Part shown: one piece after another, positions 55,617 to 64,000 of the stretch
Numbering within the stretch: the stretch's first letter is position 1
Layout: every line of letters starts with the position of its first letter
Source of the DNA: Clostridium zeae
Lineage (GTDB): Bacteria > Bacillota > Clostridia > Clostridiales > Clostridiaceae
Length of the DNA stretch: 64,000 nucleotides
Direction: 5' to 3'
NCBI RefSeq assembly: GCF_017312485.1
Contig: NZ_BMBA01000011.1
Span: 51,167 to 115,166 of the forward strand
Translations under genes and position numbers: made by a program
The notes under the pieces: generated by a model
Databases searched by the model: none
What the model was told of the DNA's origin: nothing
Seen by the model: only the letters and a program-made list of their open reading frames with translations

Positions 55617-56657
55617 CTATTTTATAGATTCCTCATTATAATCTTCTTCATATATAAACTTATGAAGCGCTTCAAGATTTTCCTTCTTATCCCAGCCTAA
55701 AAAATATGTATTTCTAACATAAACCGTGCTATTATGTCCATCTATAGGAATTCTTAATTGTTCTACTTTGTTTATCTTATTTAAAAGTACATCTTTAGAT
55801 AAACCCATTATCTCTGATTTGTCCATGCTGGTAGTAACATTTGGCATCATCTCACCAATTGCATTATTTAGTTGCAGTACATTCATCTTAGACAGCTTTT
55901 CAAGTAACTTTGTTAAAACTGCTCTTTGTCTTTCTGTTCTTTCAAAATCGCTTCTTCCTACATATCTTATTCTTGCATAACCAACTGCCTGCTTTCCGTT
56001 CAAAACCTGTAAACCAGATTTTGTAACCAAAGTAGGAGTTACTTTCTCTATATTAGCAACTTCTTTTACATAGCTATTTAAATATGGTAGTTCTTCTGAA
56101 GTAACATTTATCTCTACTCCACCAACTTGATCTATTATCTTCTCAAGTCCAAAAAAGTCAACTTCAACATAATTTTTTATGTTCATTTTAAAGTTTTCAT
56201 TAATAGTTTTTAACGTAAGTGCTGCACCGCCATAAGCATATGTGTGATTTAATCTATCTTGATTTAATCCATCCATAGGTCCATGCCCTGTAGTATCTAC
56301 AATCATATCTCTCATTAGTGATGAAAGCTTTATCTTGTCATGTTTTTTATCTATAGTAGCAATCATCATTGAATCAGAACGTGAACTCACATCAGGATCC
56401 CTTGCATCAACACCTATTAGTAAAATATTTATATAGTTATCCTGTAATTCTTTATTTTTCTCCGAATAAGAATTAGAATCAATGCCTATATTGGTAGGAA
56501 GGTTAGTCTTATGTATCTTTGAAAGTTGACTATTTAACATGTAATATGGTATACCAATAACCAGTCCGATTATAATGATAACAACTGTACTAATTATTAA
56601 CACTCTCTTTTTTTTATTAATTGGTTTTTTCTCTTTCTTTTTATAACGTTTACCCAT
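55617..56657 (-). CDS. LytR-CpsA-Psr (LCP) family cell wall polymer ligase
   Basis: 346 residues: a Lys-rich cytoplasmic start, one membrane anchor (about 17-40), then the LCP domain. LCP enzymes join teichoic acids or other anionic polymers to peptidoglycan from a lipid carrier. Key parts: INILLIGVDARD near 75-86, RSDSMMIATIDKKHDKIKLSSLMRD with the metal-binding Asp and Arg residues, LNHTYAYGG, GLQVLNGKQAVGYARIRYV and DFERTERQRAVL. AGAGGAG precedes the ATG. It is transcribed alone, with the glycosyltransferase 400 nt downstream. Confidence 0.93.
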   Translation of the reverse strand: MGKRYKKKEKKPINKKKRVLIISTVVIIIIGLVIGIPYYMLNSQLSKIHKTNLPTNIGIDSNSYSEKNKELQDNYINILLIGVDARDPDVSSRSDSMMIATIDKKHDKIKLSSLMRDMIVDTTGHGPMDGLNQDRLNHTYAYGGAALTLKTINENFKMNIKNYVEVDFFGLEKIIDQVGGVEINVTSEELPYLNSYVKEVANIEKVTPTLVTKSGLQVLNGKQAVGYARIRYVGRSDFERTERQRAVLTKLLEKLSKMNVLQLNNAIGEMMPNVTTSMDKSEIMGLSKDVLLNKINKVEQLRIPIDGHNSTVYVRNTYFLGWDKKENLEALHKFIYEEDYNEESIK

Positions 56658-56876
56658 ATTATACTTCTCCTCTTAACAGTAAAATGTCAATTTATTATAT
56701 CATATCAAATTAATTATTTCACTTCATAAAAGTTACAACAATTACTGTGACATTGTTTTTTGCTACAATTGAGCTTATCTTCCCCTTAAGCATAGCTTTA
56801 ATACACTTAACCTCCACTTACAACAGACATCATTTATACAGTTTCCTTACAAACCTTATCTTTTCTGTATGACCTA

Positions 56877-56912
56877 AAAAAAGATTGATGCAATTACATC
56901 AATCTTTTTCTA
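56877..56912 (-). terminator. Terminator of the chemoreceptor gene
   Basis: AAAAAGATTGATG pairs with CATCAATCTTTTT around a 7-nt loop; T runs on both strands. It lies beyond the repeat arm that follows the gene. The rest of the 56658-56876 gap, upstream of the LCP gene, shows nothing further. Confidence 0.85.
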
Positions 56913-56919
56913 CTATTTA

Positions 56920-56983
56920 AAATCATATTAATTCTTTGCGAAGACTCATTAAAGCATCGGATGAATAACCAATTAATTTCAAC
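56920..56983 (+). repeat. Palindromic-repeat family, single right arm
   Basis: AATCATATTAATTCTTTGCG, AAGACTCATTAAAGCATCGG, ATGAATAACCAATTAATTTC. It is 30 nt from the chemoreceptor stop. Its end (ATAACCAATTAATTTC) is the exact complement of the lone left arm at 59297 (GAAATTAATTGGTTAT), 2.3 kb away. Confidence 0.85.
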
Positions 56984-57013
56984 ACAGTTCTTTAACGGCA
57001 CCTAAACATATCA

Positions 57014-58753
57014 TTAAACTCTAAATCCAGATGTTATTTCTTTAAGCTTTTTAGACATCTCAAATAACTCATCTGTAGTTCTTTCTATTTCAGACATAGC
57101 ACTAAGTTGTTCTTGTACACTAGCACTCATATTTTCAGTTCTTCCTGCTATTTCATTTGAAGTTGAAGCAATATTTCCGATTGCTTTTTCTATTTCTTTA
57201 GTGCTTCTTGCCTGTTGTTCATTAGCATCATCAATTTGCTCAATCTGAGTTGCTATATTTTGAATACTATCTATTATGTTTTGTATAGTTTCTCTTACTT
57301 CAGAAGCCTTAGAAACTCCAAGGGCCACCTTACCTTCAACTTCACTTACTGATTGAACTGCAGTAGCTGATTTAATCTGATTTTCTTTAACCAACTCAGC
57401 AATTTCCTTAGCAGCATTGTTACTTTCATCAGCAAGCTTTCTTATCTCATCAGATACTACATTAAAGCCTTTTCCAGCTTCTCCTGCTCTTGCTGCTTCA
57501 ATGGCTGCATTTAAAGCCAAAAGATTTGTCTGTTCTGATATTGAAGTTATTATCTTAATAATGTCACCAATCTTCTTTGAGGAAACATCAAGATCATTAA
57601 TTATTGATGAAACTTCTTTAGATGATTCAGCTATTTCAGTTATTGATTCTACTATTTCATTTACCTTTAATTCACCATTTTCTGCAGCTTCTTTTGCCTT
57701 TCTGCCGTTGCTTGTTGTGTTCTTACTTGCTACTGCTGTAGATTCTGAGAAACTTGCAGCTTCTATAAGACTAGCAGTTGTTTCTTCTGCCGCAGCAGCT
57801 CCATCAGAAGTTGAAGCTGATATCTCCATAACCGTTCTTGATATTTCTTCAAGACTTTCAGTAGAAGTGGCAGTTGATACATTAAGTTGATCACTTGAAG
57901 AAGATATAGTGTCTGCTGATACCGCAACTTCTCTAATTATTGTTTGTAATTTATCCATAAACTTATCGAAGTTATTGCTTAATTCTCCAACCTCGTCATT
58001 ACTGTTATAATTTATTCTTTGAGTTAAATCACCATTGCTTTCGTTAATTTCTTTAAGCTTTGAAGTAACCCTTCTTACAGGTATTGTCACAGCTCTTATT
58101 ATAATAATTGATAATACAATTGAAACTAAAGCACAAACACCTATTAGCCCAAATAAAGCCAATCTTGTAGTTGTATATGTAACCTTACTGCTGTCATATG
58201 TAGTTTTTGCTTCTGCTACATGCTTATCTATTATCTTATTGAAATCCTTCATTAAAGCATTTTTCATTGAGTCAAAGTTTGATACAGCTGCTGGTGCTCC
58301 TTGTTGTCCTTGCTGTCCTGGTTGGCCTTGTATACCTTGTGCTTTCTCATTAGCTCTTTGTTCAGCACTATTTATAAATGCATCCTTAGCTTGTAAGAAT
58401 GAGTTAAAGTCTGCAAGCAGTGTCTTAAACTCAGAGTCTGACTTATATTTATCTAACGCTTTTGTTACTGATGCTACCTCTGTTGCTATAGCTGCTTTTG
58501 TATTAGCTATTGTACTAGAATCAGTTTCCTCCATAAGCGTATTAGCATCATATTTTATGGCATCAATACCTGTTTTTATATCTTCTAATTCTACTATTGG
58601 TTTAAGTCTTTCATCATTAAGCTCAATTATCTTTGAGTTCAAATCTGATAATCTAAGCATAGAAGCTCCTCCCATAAGCCCGATAAAGACTAAAAAACTA
58701 ACCGTAAGTACACTCATTTTTTGCCATAATTTCATCCTGTTTAACAATTTCAC
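57014..58753 (-). CDS. Methyl-accepting chemotaxis protein with collagen-like insert
   Basis: 579 residues: membrane segment (about 13-32), an outer helical sensor (33-195), a second membrane segment (197-220), HAMP (221-275) and a signalling domain whose hairpin tip holds [24 protein letters not shown] near 405-430. The sensor carries [17 protein letters not shown] (140-156), a Gly-x-Gln low-complexity stretch unusual in chemoreceptors. The start is a GTG with GGGAG 9 nt upstream; the first ATG is six codons later. The ligand is unknown. No other chemotaxis gene is nearby. A repeat arm and a terminator follow. Confidence 0.9.
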   Translation of the reverse strand: MKLLNRMKLWQKMSVLTVSFLVFIGLMGGASMLRLSDLNSKIIELNDERLKPIVELEDIKTGIDAIKYDANTLMEETDSSTIANTKAAIATEVASVTKALDKYKSDSEFKTLLADFNSFLQAKDAFINSAEQRANEKAQGIQGQPGQQGQQGAPAAVSNFDSMKNALMKDFNKIIDKHVAEAKTTYDSSKVTYTTTRLALFGLIGVCALVSIVLSIIIIRAVTIPVRRVTSKLKEINESNGDLTQRINYNSNDEVGELSNNFDKFMDKLQTIIREVAVSADTISSSSDQLNVSTATSTESLEEISRTVMEISASTSDGAAAAEETTASLIEAASFSESTAVASKNTTSNGRKAKEAAENGELKVNEIVESITEIAESSKEVSSIINDLDVSSKKIGDIIKIITSISEQTNLLALNAAIEAARAGEAGKGFNVVSDEIRKLADESNNAAKEIAELVKENQIKSATAVQSVSEVEGKVALGVSKASEVRETIQNIIDSIQNIATQIEQIDDANEQQARSTKEIEKAIGNIASTSNEIAGRTENMSASVQEQLSAMSEIERTTDELFEMSKKLKEITSGFRV

Positions 58754-59296
58754 CCTTGCCCACTCCCTTTAATGTTTTTTTGTATAGAGACGTGCTTTAT
58801 CACTATGCTTACATGCTTGTCCTCTTTTGCCATAGCGAATATAAAGGCCTAGAAAACAATCTTAAATTATAAAAACACATCTTTTGTTCTTTAATTTTGT
58901 AACCATACCTAGTAAAATTCTACAATCAGTATAATAGAAGTAAAGTTCCTACAATAATTTTCGCTTTAAATTTACTATACCTTTATTTATAATTATACTA
59001 TAAATTTTGTCAAATGTTATCAGTTATTATCAAATTTTAAAACTACAATTAATACTAAAATAATAAACTTATACATCTTTCTTAGAAACATTATATATGC
59101 TGATAATACCTAAAAGAAGGGGGGAAGATATATCAACATATATAAATTATATCTAAGTTCTGGTAATTAATATTTTGCTTACATTTAGAATTATATAAAA
59201 TAATTGTTGAATCAATATCAAGTAAATATGTGATTTTCATGTGATACAAAGATTTTTAATTATGTTTTATTTTAGGGTTATGTTTAAGAAATTTTT
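58754..59296. other. Gap upstream of the chemoreceptor
   Basis: 540 bases without a convincing gene. It presumably holds the chemoreceptor promoter. A purine run (GAAGGGGGGAAG, about 59116-59126) is visible but precedes no open frame of note. Confidence 0.45.
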
Positions 59297-59355
59297 TGAA
59301 ATTAATTGGTTATACAGTAGAAGCTATATGAGCGAGCTATTAGAATTAAATGATT
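59297..59355 (+). repeat. Palindromic-repeat family, single left arm
   Basis: TGAAATTAATTGGTTATACA, GTAGAAGCTATATGAGCGAG, CTATTAGAATTAAATGAT. It is nearly identical to the left part of the copy at 12824. It lies about 80 nt before the T-box leader. Confidence 0.85.
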
Positions 59356-59434
59356 ATATTATAAATTTTATTATTTGCTATTGACTCTATCTTTTCATAT
59401 AATATATAATATCATTTAAACAAATATAGTAATT

Positions 59435-59671
59435 AAAGCTGTGAATTGGAATAGTAGTATTTTAGAATCTTTAGAGAGCTGCGGGATGGTGCGACGCAGT
59501 GATTCAACAATATGAACTCGCCATGGAGCATACCTGAAGAAAATCAGGTACGGATTTTCCGTTATAAAATTAAGTGAGATCAATGAGTATTTTATTATTC
59601 ACTGATCTAATAAGAGTGGTACCGCGGATTATGCCTTTCGTCTCTTTTGGAGACGAAGGGCTTTTTTTTAT
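59435..59671 (+). promoter_or_regulatory. T-box leader of leuS
   Basis: Stem I begins near 59440. AGAGAGCTGCGGGATGGTGC (AGAG and GGTGCGACGCAG parts) is followed by a specifier region, GAACTCGCC, in which CTC is a leucine codon. The conserved T-box bulge AAGAGTGGTACCGCGG is at about 59611-59626. The terminator CCTTTCGTCTC/GGAGACGAAGG ends in a run of T (59634-59671). Uncharged leucine tRNA should prevent termination. The following 160 bases to leuS are AT-rich untranslated leader. Confidence 0.93.
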
Positions 59672-59835
59672 TCTTTAGAAAATTATAATTCGATTATATC
59701 TGTGGATAAATATGCGTAACAGACTTAACCCGCAATATAATTTAAAGAATAAATACAATAATAATATTTTATATAAAAGTTTACTAGAACATTTTAGTTA
59801 ATAATATTTTAGTAAACCTCAAGGGAGGAAAAGTA

Positions 59836-62286
59836 ATGGGAAAATACAGTACTGCCGTAGATAAAAAATGGCAAAAAAACTGGGAAGAAACTAAGCTATA
59901 TAAATTTGATAAAGAGAATTTAGATAAAAAGCTTTATGTGCTTGAGATGTTCTCCTATCCATCAGGAAGTCAACTTCATGCTGGTCACTGGTTTAACTAC
60001 GGACCAGTTGATTCTTGGGCAAGATTTAAAAAGATGCAAGGCTACAATGTGTTCCAGCCAATGGGCTTTGACGCCTTCGGTCTTCCAGCAGAAAACTATG
60101 CTATAAAAACTGGAATCCACCCTAAGGATTCAACTTATAATAACATTGAAACAATGGAACAGCAGCTTAAGGCTATGGGTGCAATGTTTAACTGGGATAA
60201 CGAAGTTGTAACCTGTTCTCCAGACTACTACAAATGGTCTCAGTGGTTGTTCTTAAAGCTATATGAAAAAGGGTTAGCTTATAGAAAGAAAGCTCCAGTA
60301 AACTGGTGTCCTTCTTGTAATACAGTTCTAGCAAATGAACAAGTAGTTGATGGAGCTTGTGAAAGATGCTCAACTGAAGTTACAAAAAAAGACTTAACTC
60401 AATGGTTCTTCAAAATAACTGATTACGCAGATGAATTGCTTGAAAAACTTGACACGCTTGATTGGCCAGAAAAAACAGTATCCATGCAAAAACATTGGAT
60501 AGGAAAATCAACTGGTGCAGAGGTTACATTCAAAGTAAAGGAATCAGATATAAAATTCGATGTATTTACAACTAGAGTAGATACTTTAAACGGAGTAACC
60601 TATGTTGTATTAGCACCTGAAAATCCATTAGTTGATGATATCACTAAAGCTGAATTCAAAGGTGCCGTAGAAAGCTATAAAGAAGATGCTAAAAAACAAT
60701 CAGATATAGAAAGACAATCAATAACAAGAGAGAAAACTGGCGTATTCACTGGTTCTTATGCTATAAATCCTATAAACAACAGAGAAGTTCCAATTTGGGT
60801 AGGTGACTATGTACTTGCAACTTATGGTACAGGTGCAGTAATGGCAGTACCAGCTCATGATGATAGAGATTATTCTTTTGCATCTAAGTATGAACTTCCT
60901 ATAGAAAGAGTTATAAAAGCTAAAAATGGTGGAAACGACGAACTTCCTTATACTGAGTACGGAATACTTGTTAACAGTGGAGAGTTTGACGGTTTAACTA
61001 CTGAAGAAGCAAAGATCAAAGTTGTTGAAAAACTAGCAGAAAATAAACTTGGCGAACAAAAGGTAAACTTTAGACTTAGAGACTGGCTAGTATCAAGACA
61101 GAGATACTGGGGAACTCCTATCCCAATAGTTTATTGTGAAAAATGCGGGACAGTTCCAGTACCAGAAAAAGATCTTCCAGTAGAACTTCCATATGATGTT
61201 AAGTTCACTCCAGATGGAAAATCACCTCTAGCAAAGAGTGAGGAATTTATGAACACTACTTGCCCTTGCTGTGGAGGACCTGCAAAACGTGAAGCAGATA
61301 CTCTTGATACCTTCATTTGTTCTTCTTGGTATTATTTAAGATACCCAGATAACAAAAATACAGAGAAGCCTTTTGATACTGAAACAATCAACAAGATACT
61401 TCCTGTTGATAAATATGTAGGTGGACCTGAACATGCTTGCATGCACTTACTATACGCAAGATTTATAACTAAAGCATTAAGAGATATGGGTTACGTTAAC
61501 TTTGACGAGCCATTTAAATCCTTAACTCATCAAGGCTTAATCCTTGGACCAGATGGACTTAAGATGAGTAAATCAAAAGGAAACACAATATCTCCTGACG
61601 ATTATATCTCAAAATATGGTGCAGATGTATTTAGAATGTACCTAATGTTTGGCTTTGCTTATACAGAAGGCGGAGCATGGAGTGATGATGGCATAAAATC
61701 AGTTCACAGATTTGTTGAAAGAATCGAAAGAATAATAGAGATGTCAAAAGAGCTTATTGATTCTGGCAAAAATACTAAAAATACAATTGATAAGGCTGAA
61801 AAAGAACTTAACTTCTGGAGACATAATTCAATAAGAGCCGTTTCTGATGATACTGAAAAAATGCAATTCAATACGGCTATAGCAAGAATGATGGAATTTA
61901 TCAATGCTTTATCTAAGTATACTCAAGAAAGCACTATAAATACTACTTTCCTAAAGGAAGTATTAGATGATTATTTGAAGCTTTTAGCACCATTTGCACC
62001 TCATTTTGTAGAAGAAAATTGGGAATCACTTGGCAATAATTTCTCTGTATTTAATGCTTCTTGGCCAACATTTGATCCTAAGGCTCTTGTAAAAGATGAA
62101 ATAGAGATAGCTATACAAGTAAATGGTAAGATAAAATCAAAAATTGTTATACCAAGTGATTTTAACGATGAGCAAATTAAGGCAGCTTCTTTAGAAGATG
62201 AAGCAATAAAGAATGTTACAGCTGATAAAACAATCGTTAAGGTTATAGTTATAAAGGGACGTTTAGTTAATATAGTTATAAAATAG
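59836..62286 (+). CDS. leuS: Leucyl-tRNA synthetase
   Basis: 816 residues, class I synthetase. The HIGH-type motif HAGH is at 48-51 in [18 protein letters not shown], the zinc segment is [10 protein letters not shown] with CERC, the editing domain covers about 220-420 with [20 protein letters not shown] and [15 protein letters not shown], and KMSKS is at 576-580. The C-terminal extension is present. GGGAGG precedes the ATG. Control is by the T-box upstream. Confidence 0.97.
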   Translation: MGKYSTAVDKKWQKNWEETKLYKFDKENLDKKLYVLEMFSYPSGSQLHAGHWFNYGPVDSWARFKKMQGYNVFQPMGFDAFGLPAENYAIKTGIHPKDSTYNNIETMEQQLKAMGAMFNWDNEVVTCSPDYYKWSQWLFLKLYEKGLAYRKKAPVNWCPSCNTVLANEQVVDGACERCSTEVTKKDLTQWFFKITDYADELLEKLDTLDWPEKTVSMQKHWIGKSTGAEVTFKVKESDIKFDVFTTRVDTLNGVTYVVLAPENPLVDDITKAEFKGAVESYKEDAKKQSDIERQSITREKTGVFTGSYAINPINNREVPIWVGDYVLATYGTGAVMAVPAHDDRDYSFASKYELPIERVIKAKNGGNDELPYTEYGILVNSGEFDGLTTEEAKIKVVEKLAENKLGEQKVNFRLRDWLVSRQRYWGTPIPIVYCEKCGTVPVPEKDLPVELPYDVKFTPDGKSPLAKSEEFMNTTCPCCGGPAKREADTLDTFICSSWYYLRYPDNKNTEKPFDTETINKILPVDKYVGGPEHACMHLLYARFITKALRDMGYVNFDEPFKSLTHQGLILGPDGLKMSKSKGNTISPDDYISKYGADVFRMYLMFGFAYTEGGAWSDDGIKSVHRFVERIERIIEMSKELIDSGKNTKNTIDKAEKELNFWRHNSIRAVSDDTEKMQFNTAIARMMEFINALSKYTQESTINTTFLKEVLDDYLKLLAPFAPHFVEENWESLGNNFSVFNASWPTFDPKALVKDEIEIAIQVNGKIKSKIVIPSDFNDEQIKAASLEDEAIKNVTADKTIVKVIVIKGRLVNIVIK

Positions 62287-62301
62287 AATTTTGATTTCAA
62301 T

Positions 62302-62331
62302 AAAGACCACGATTTCACTCGTGGTCTTTTT
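62302..62331 (+). terminator. Terminator of leuS
   Basis: AAAGACCACGA pairs with TCGTGGTCTTT around a 6-nt loop, then TTTACTG; 15 nt after the stop. It could also serve the convergent kinase gene. Confidence 0.85.
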
Positions 62332-62364
62332 ACTGTATAAGAAATTATAAAATTTTCAAGTTAA

Positions 62365-63807
62365 CTAAAGCAAGTCAGAGAATTCTATCTCTTTATTTTC
62401 GCTATTTACTAGACGGTCATCTAAATTAATATCCAAATCATCTTTTTCTTTATCAGGCAAGTATACTTTAAAAGTACTTCCCTCTTTAACTTTGCTTTCT
62501 AGTAGGATCTTTCCACCATGCATGTTCACAAGTTCTTTCACCAAAGACAAACCTATGCCACTTCCCTCGTTTTCTCTTACAAGTGAACTAGTTCCTCTTA
62601 CAAATCTATCGAATATTTTAGCTTGCATTTCTTCAGGTATTCCTTCACCATCATCTTTTACGCTTATAACTACATATTGCTCTTCTTTGGATAGAACTAC
62701 CTCTATATGCCCCCCAGCTTTTGTATACTTAAAGGCATTTGAAAGAAGATTGAGCATAATTCTTTCTATCTTTTCACTATCAAAGGCTATCATCTTTTCT
62801 TCAAATTCAGTATCAAATACTAATTCTATGTTTTTATCATTGGCCGTATCAACTGTTGATAAAGTTAAAGACTCAACAAACTCCACTATATCATAATTCC
62901 CCATTTTTATCTTCATATACCCCGTATCAATAGCACTTATATATATGAAGTTATTTGCAAGTTTTATAAGTCTTCTTACATTTCCCTTCATGCTTGCCAG
63001 ATAGTTTCTTACACTATCTTCATTATTCTTAATATCAGTATGTTCAATCAATTGTATGCTACTGTAAAGTACATTTATAGGTGTCCTTAACTCGTGCGAT
63101 ATATTTACTATAAACTCATTTTTAAGCTTATCCACTTCATAAGCTTCTTCTAGCATAAGCTTCTTATTTTCAACTTGGTTTTTCAGTTCCATTAACTTTG
63201 TATCCATATGTTTTCTTGACTCTTCTATAGTGATTGCTATAAGAAGTAAAGATAAAATAAAACTTTGTACCAAATAAGCCACAAGATCCACCTTAAATCT
63301 TTGAAGGTCTAAAAATTGACTCACTATAAAATAAATAATTTGGAATGATGAAAGAGATATAGCAACTATACCAAAAGCTCTCCTGCTTACTGTACTTGTA
63401 TGTTCAATAAATTTCTTTCCTATATATATGTAAATAGACATCAAAAGCACCTTATGTATAAAAGCAGAAGCTATATTAAAATCATAAATGGCAACTAAGT
63501 CCATAATAAGAACTATAAACATTGCGCTAATATATGATTTTCTTATCCTCTTTCCCATAAATTCTAATAGTCCTATATATATTATGAAGTGACAGCATAG
63601 AAAGAAAAATACAGACAAACCTTTTGCTATTGAATTACCGTAAACTTCTCTATATAAAGTCGCAACTGTAGTAAATATTCCTATAATATGACTTAATGAT
63701 ATATATCCTAAATACTTTTTAGGTTCTATTATATTGTAGATCATAAATATTGTTGAAAAAATTGCATATGAAACAATAACTATTATAAAATAATATAAAC
63801 TCCCCAT
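62365..63807 (-). CDS. Membrane-bound sensor histidine kinase
   Basis: 480 residues: about six to seven membrane segments (1-195) resembling a MASE-type membrane sensor, a short coiled linker (about 196-228), HisKA with H238 in ISHELRTP, and HATPase with DDGEGIPEEM and GSGIGLSLVKELV. The acidic tail of about 30 residues (DKEKDDLDINLDD onward) is unusual. No response regulator is adjacent, so the partner is unknown. Such kinases in clostridia include the orphan kinases that phosphorylate Spo0A; this one could be of that type, by inference only. The last 190 bases of the window hold nothing more. Confidence 0.9.
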   Translation of the reverse strand: MGSLYYFIIVIVSYAIFSTIFMIYNIIEPKKYLGYISLSHIIGIFTTVATLYREVYGNSIAKGLSVFFFLCCHFIIYIGLLEFMGKRIRKSYISAMFIVLIMDLVAIYDFNIASAFIHKVLLMSIYIYIGKKFIEHTSTVSRRAFGIVAISLSSFQIIYFIVSQFLDLQRFKVDLVAYLVQSFILSLLLIAITIEESRKHMDTKLMELKNQVENKKLMLEEAYEVDKLKNEFIVNISHELRTPINVLYSSIQLIEHTDIKNNEDSVRNYLASMKGNVRRLIKLANNFIYISAIDTGYMKIKMGNYDIVEFVESLTLSTVDTANDKNIELVFDTEFEEKMIAFDSEKIERIMLNLLSNAFKYTKAGGHIEVVLSKEEQYVVISVKDDGEGIPEEMQAKIFDRFVRGTSSLVRENEGSGIGLSLVKELVNMHGGKILLESKVKEGSTFKVYLPDKEKDDLDINLDDRLVNSENKEIEFSDLL

Positions 63808-64000
63808 ACTTCATCCTTTACTGTGATAAAACATTAAAATTTTCATACTTACAGATTATAACACAATATTATATAGAATTACATAATTATACATAATATA
63901 TAAAGTTTTATTTTAAATTCAAATATTTTGTAACCTAATTATTAACTTAAATATATAAACTAATCTTAACTTCAATTAATCATTTGTCAAACTACGCTTC

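Noticed and set aside
58035..58772. 245-codon open frame on the + strand over the chemoreceptor gene
   Set aside because: It is antisense to a well-supported chemoreceptor, has Ser/Leu/Ala-rich composition from reversed codons, no ribosome site and no recognisable domain. The same applies to the 157-codon frame at 57417-57890.
62492..62896. 134-codon open frame on the + strand over the last histidine kinase gene
   Set aside because: Antisense to the conserved HisKA/HATPase region; no ribosome site or domain.
1..64000. tRNA or rRNA genes
   Set aside because: No cloverleaf with GTTCRAnnC and no rRNA core sequences were seen by eye; a tRNAscan run would be decisive.

Overview
The window looks like a chromosomal segment of a low-GC, spore-forming, anaerobic Firmicute, most likely Clostridium sensu stricto. 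Evidence: strongly AT-rich DNA, AGGAGG-type ribosome sites, an intact prkA-yhbH-spoVR operon, two rubrerythrins of different domain order, a paired SdaAA/SdaAB serine dehydratase, a TPP riboswitch on thiW-thiD and a T-box on leuS. The genus is inferred; there is no rRNA or tRNA to confirm it.

Layout. 0-5 kb: the end of a YgiQ-type radical SAM gene, a membrane protein, a lipid kinase, pssA, a protein with a very acidic tail, and rubrerythrin. 5-9.5 kb: prkA-yhbH-spoVR. 9.7-18.1 kb: ROK sugar kinase, recQ, the riboswitch-controlled thiW-thiD pair, sdaAB-sdaAA and a TGS-domain nucleoside kinase. 18.3-20.4 kb: a DUF421/DUF4363 pair and fba with a 5' hairpin. 20.4-26.2 kb: a two-component system beside a MacB-like ABC exporter. 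26.4-30.3 kb: a divergent, Fur-box-flanked iron-siderophore ABC system. 30.3-41.8 kb: an accessory island with a 2527-residue secreted Rhs/YD-repeat protein, a candidate membrane immunity protein behind it, small unknown genes, a truncated integrase, an Rpn-type nuclease, and a decayed second copy of the Rhs tip plus immunity module. 42-46 kb: NdpA-like protein, CYTH protein, reverse rubrerythrin, and a cluster of palindromic repeats. 46.2-53.4 kb: a YesN/YesM-like two-component system with an Lpl-type sugar ABC importer. 53.7-56.7 kb: a GT39-like glycosyltransferase and a LytR-CpsA-Psr protein separated by an unexplained folded element. 57-63.8 kb: a chemoreceptor with a collagen-like insert, T-box-leuS, and a membrane histidine kinase.

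Two things stand out. First, a dispersed palindromic repeat family (at least nine full or partial copies). The two complete copies differ in sequence along both arms, yet the differences compensate so that the stems still pair; several copies lie within about 30 nt of a stop codon. Second, the Rhs island: the active tip and membrane partner at 33.5-35 kb have a broken, internally deleted homologue at 30.4-30.8 kb. One edge of that copy is in the Rhs core and the other is just past the partner's stop codon, as expected if tip plus partner move as one cassette.

The work was by eye. Domain calls rest on remembered family motifs; no database search or RNA folding was run.
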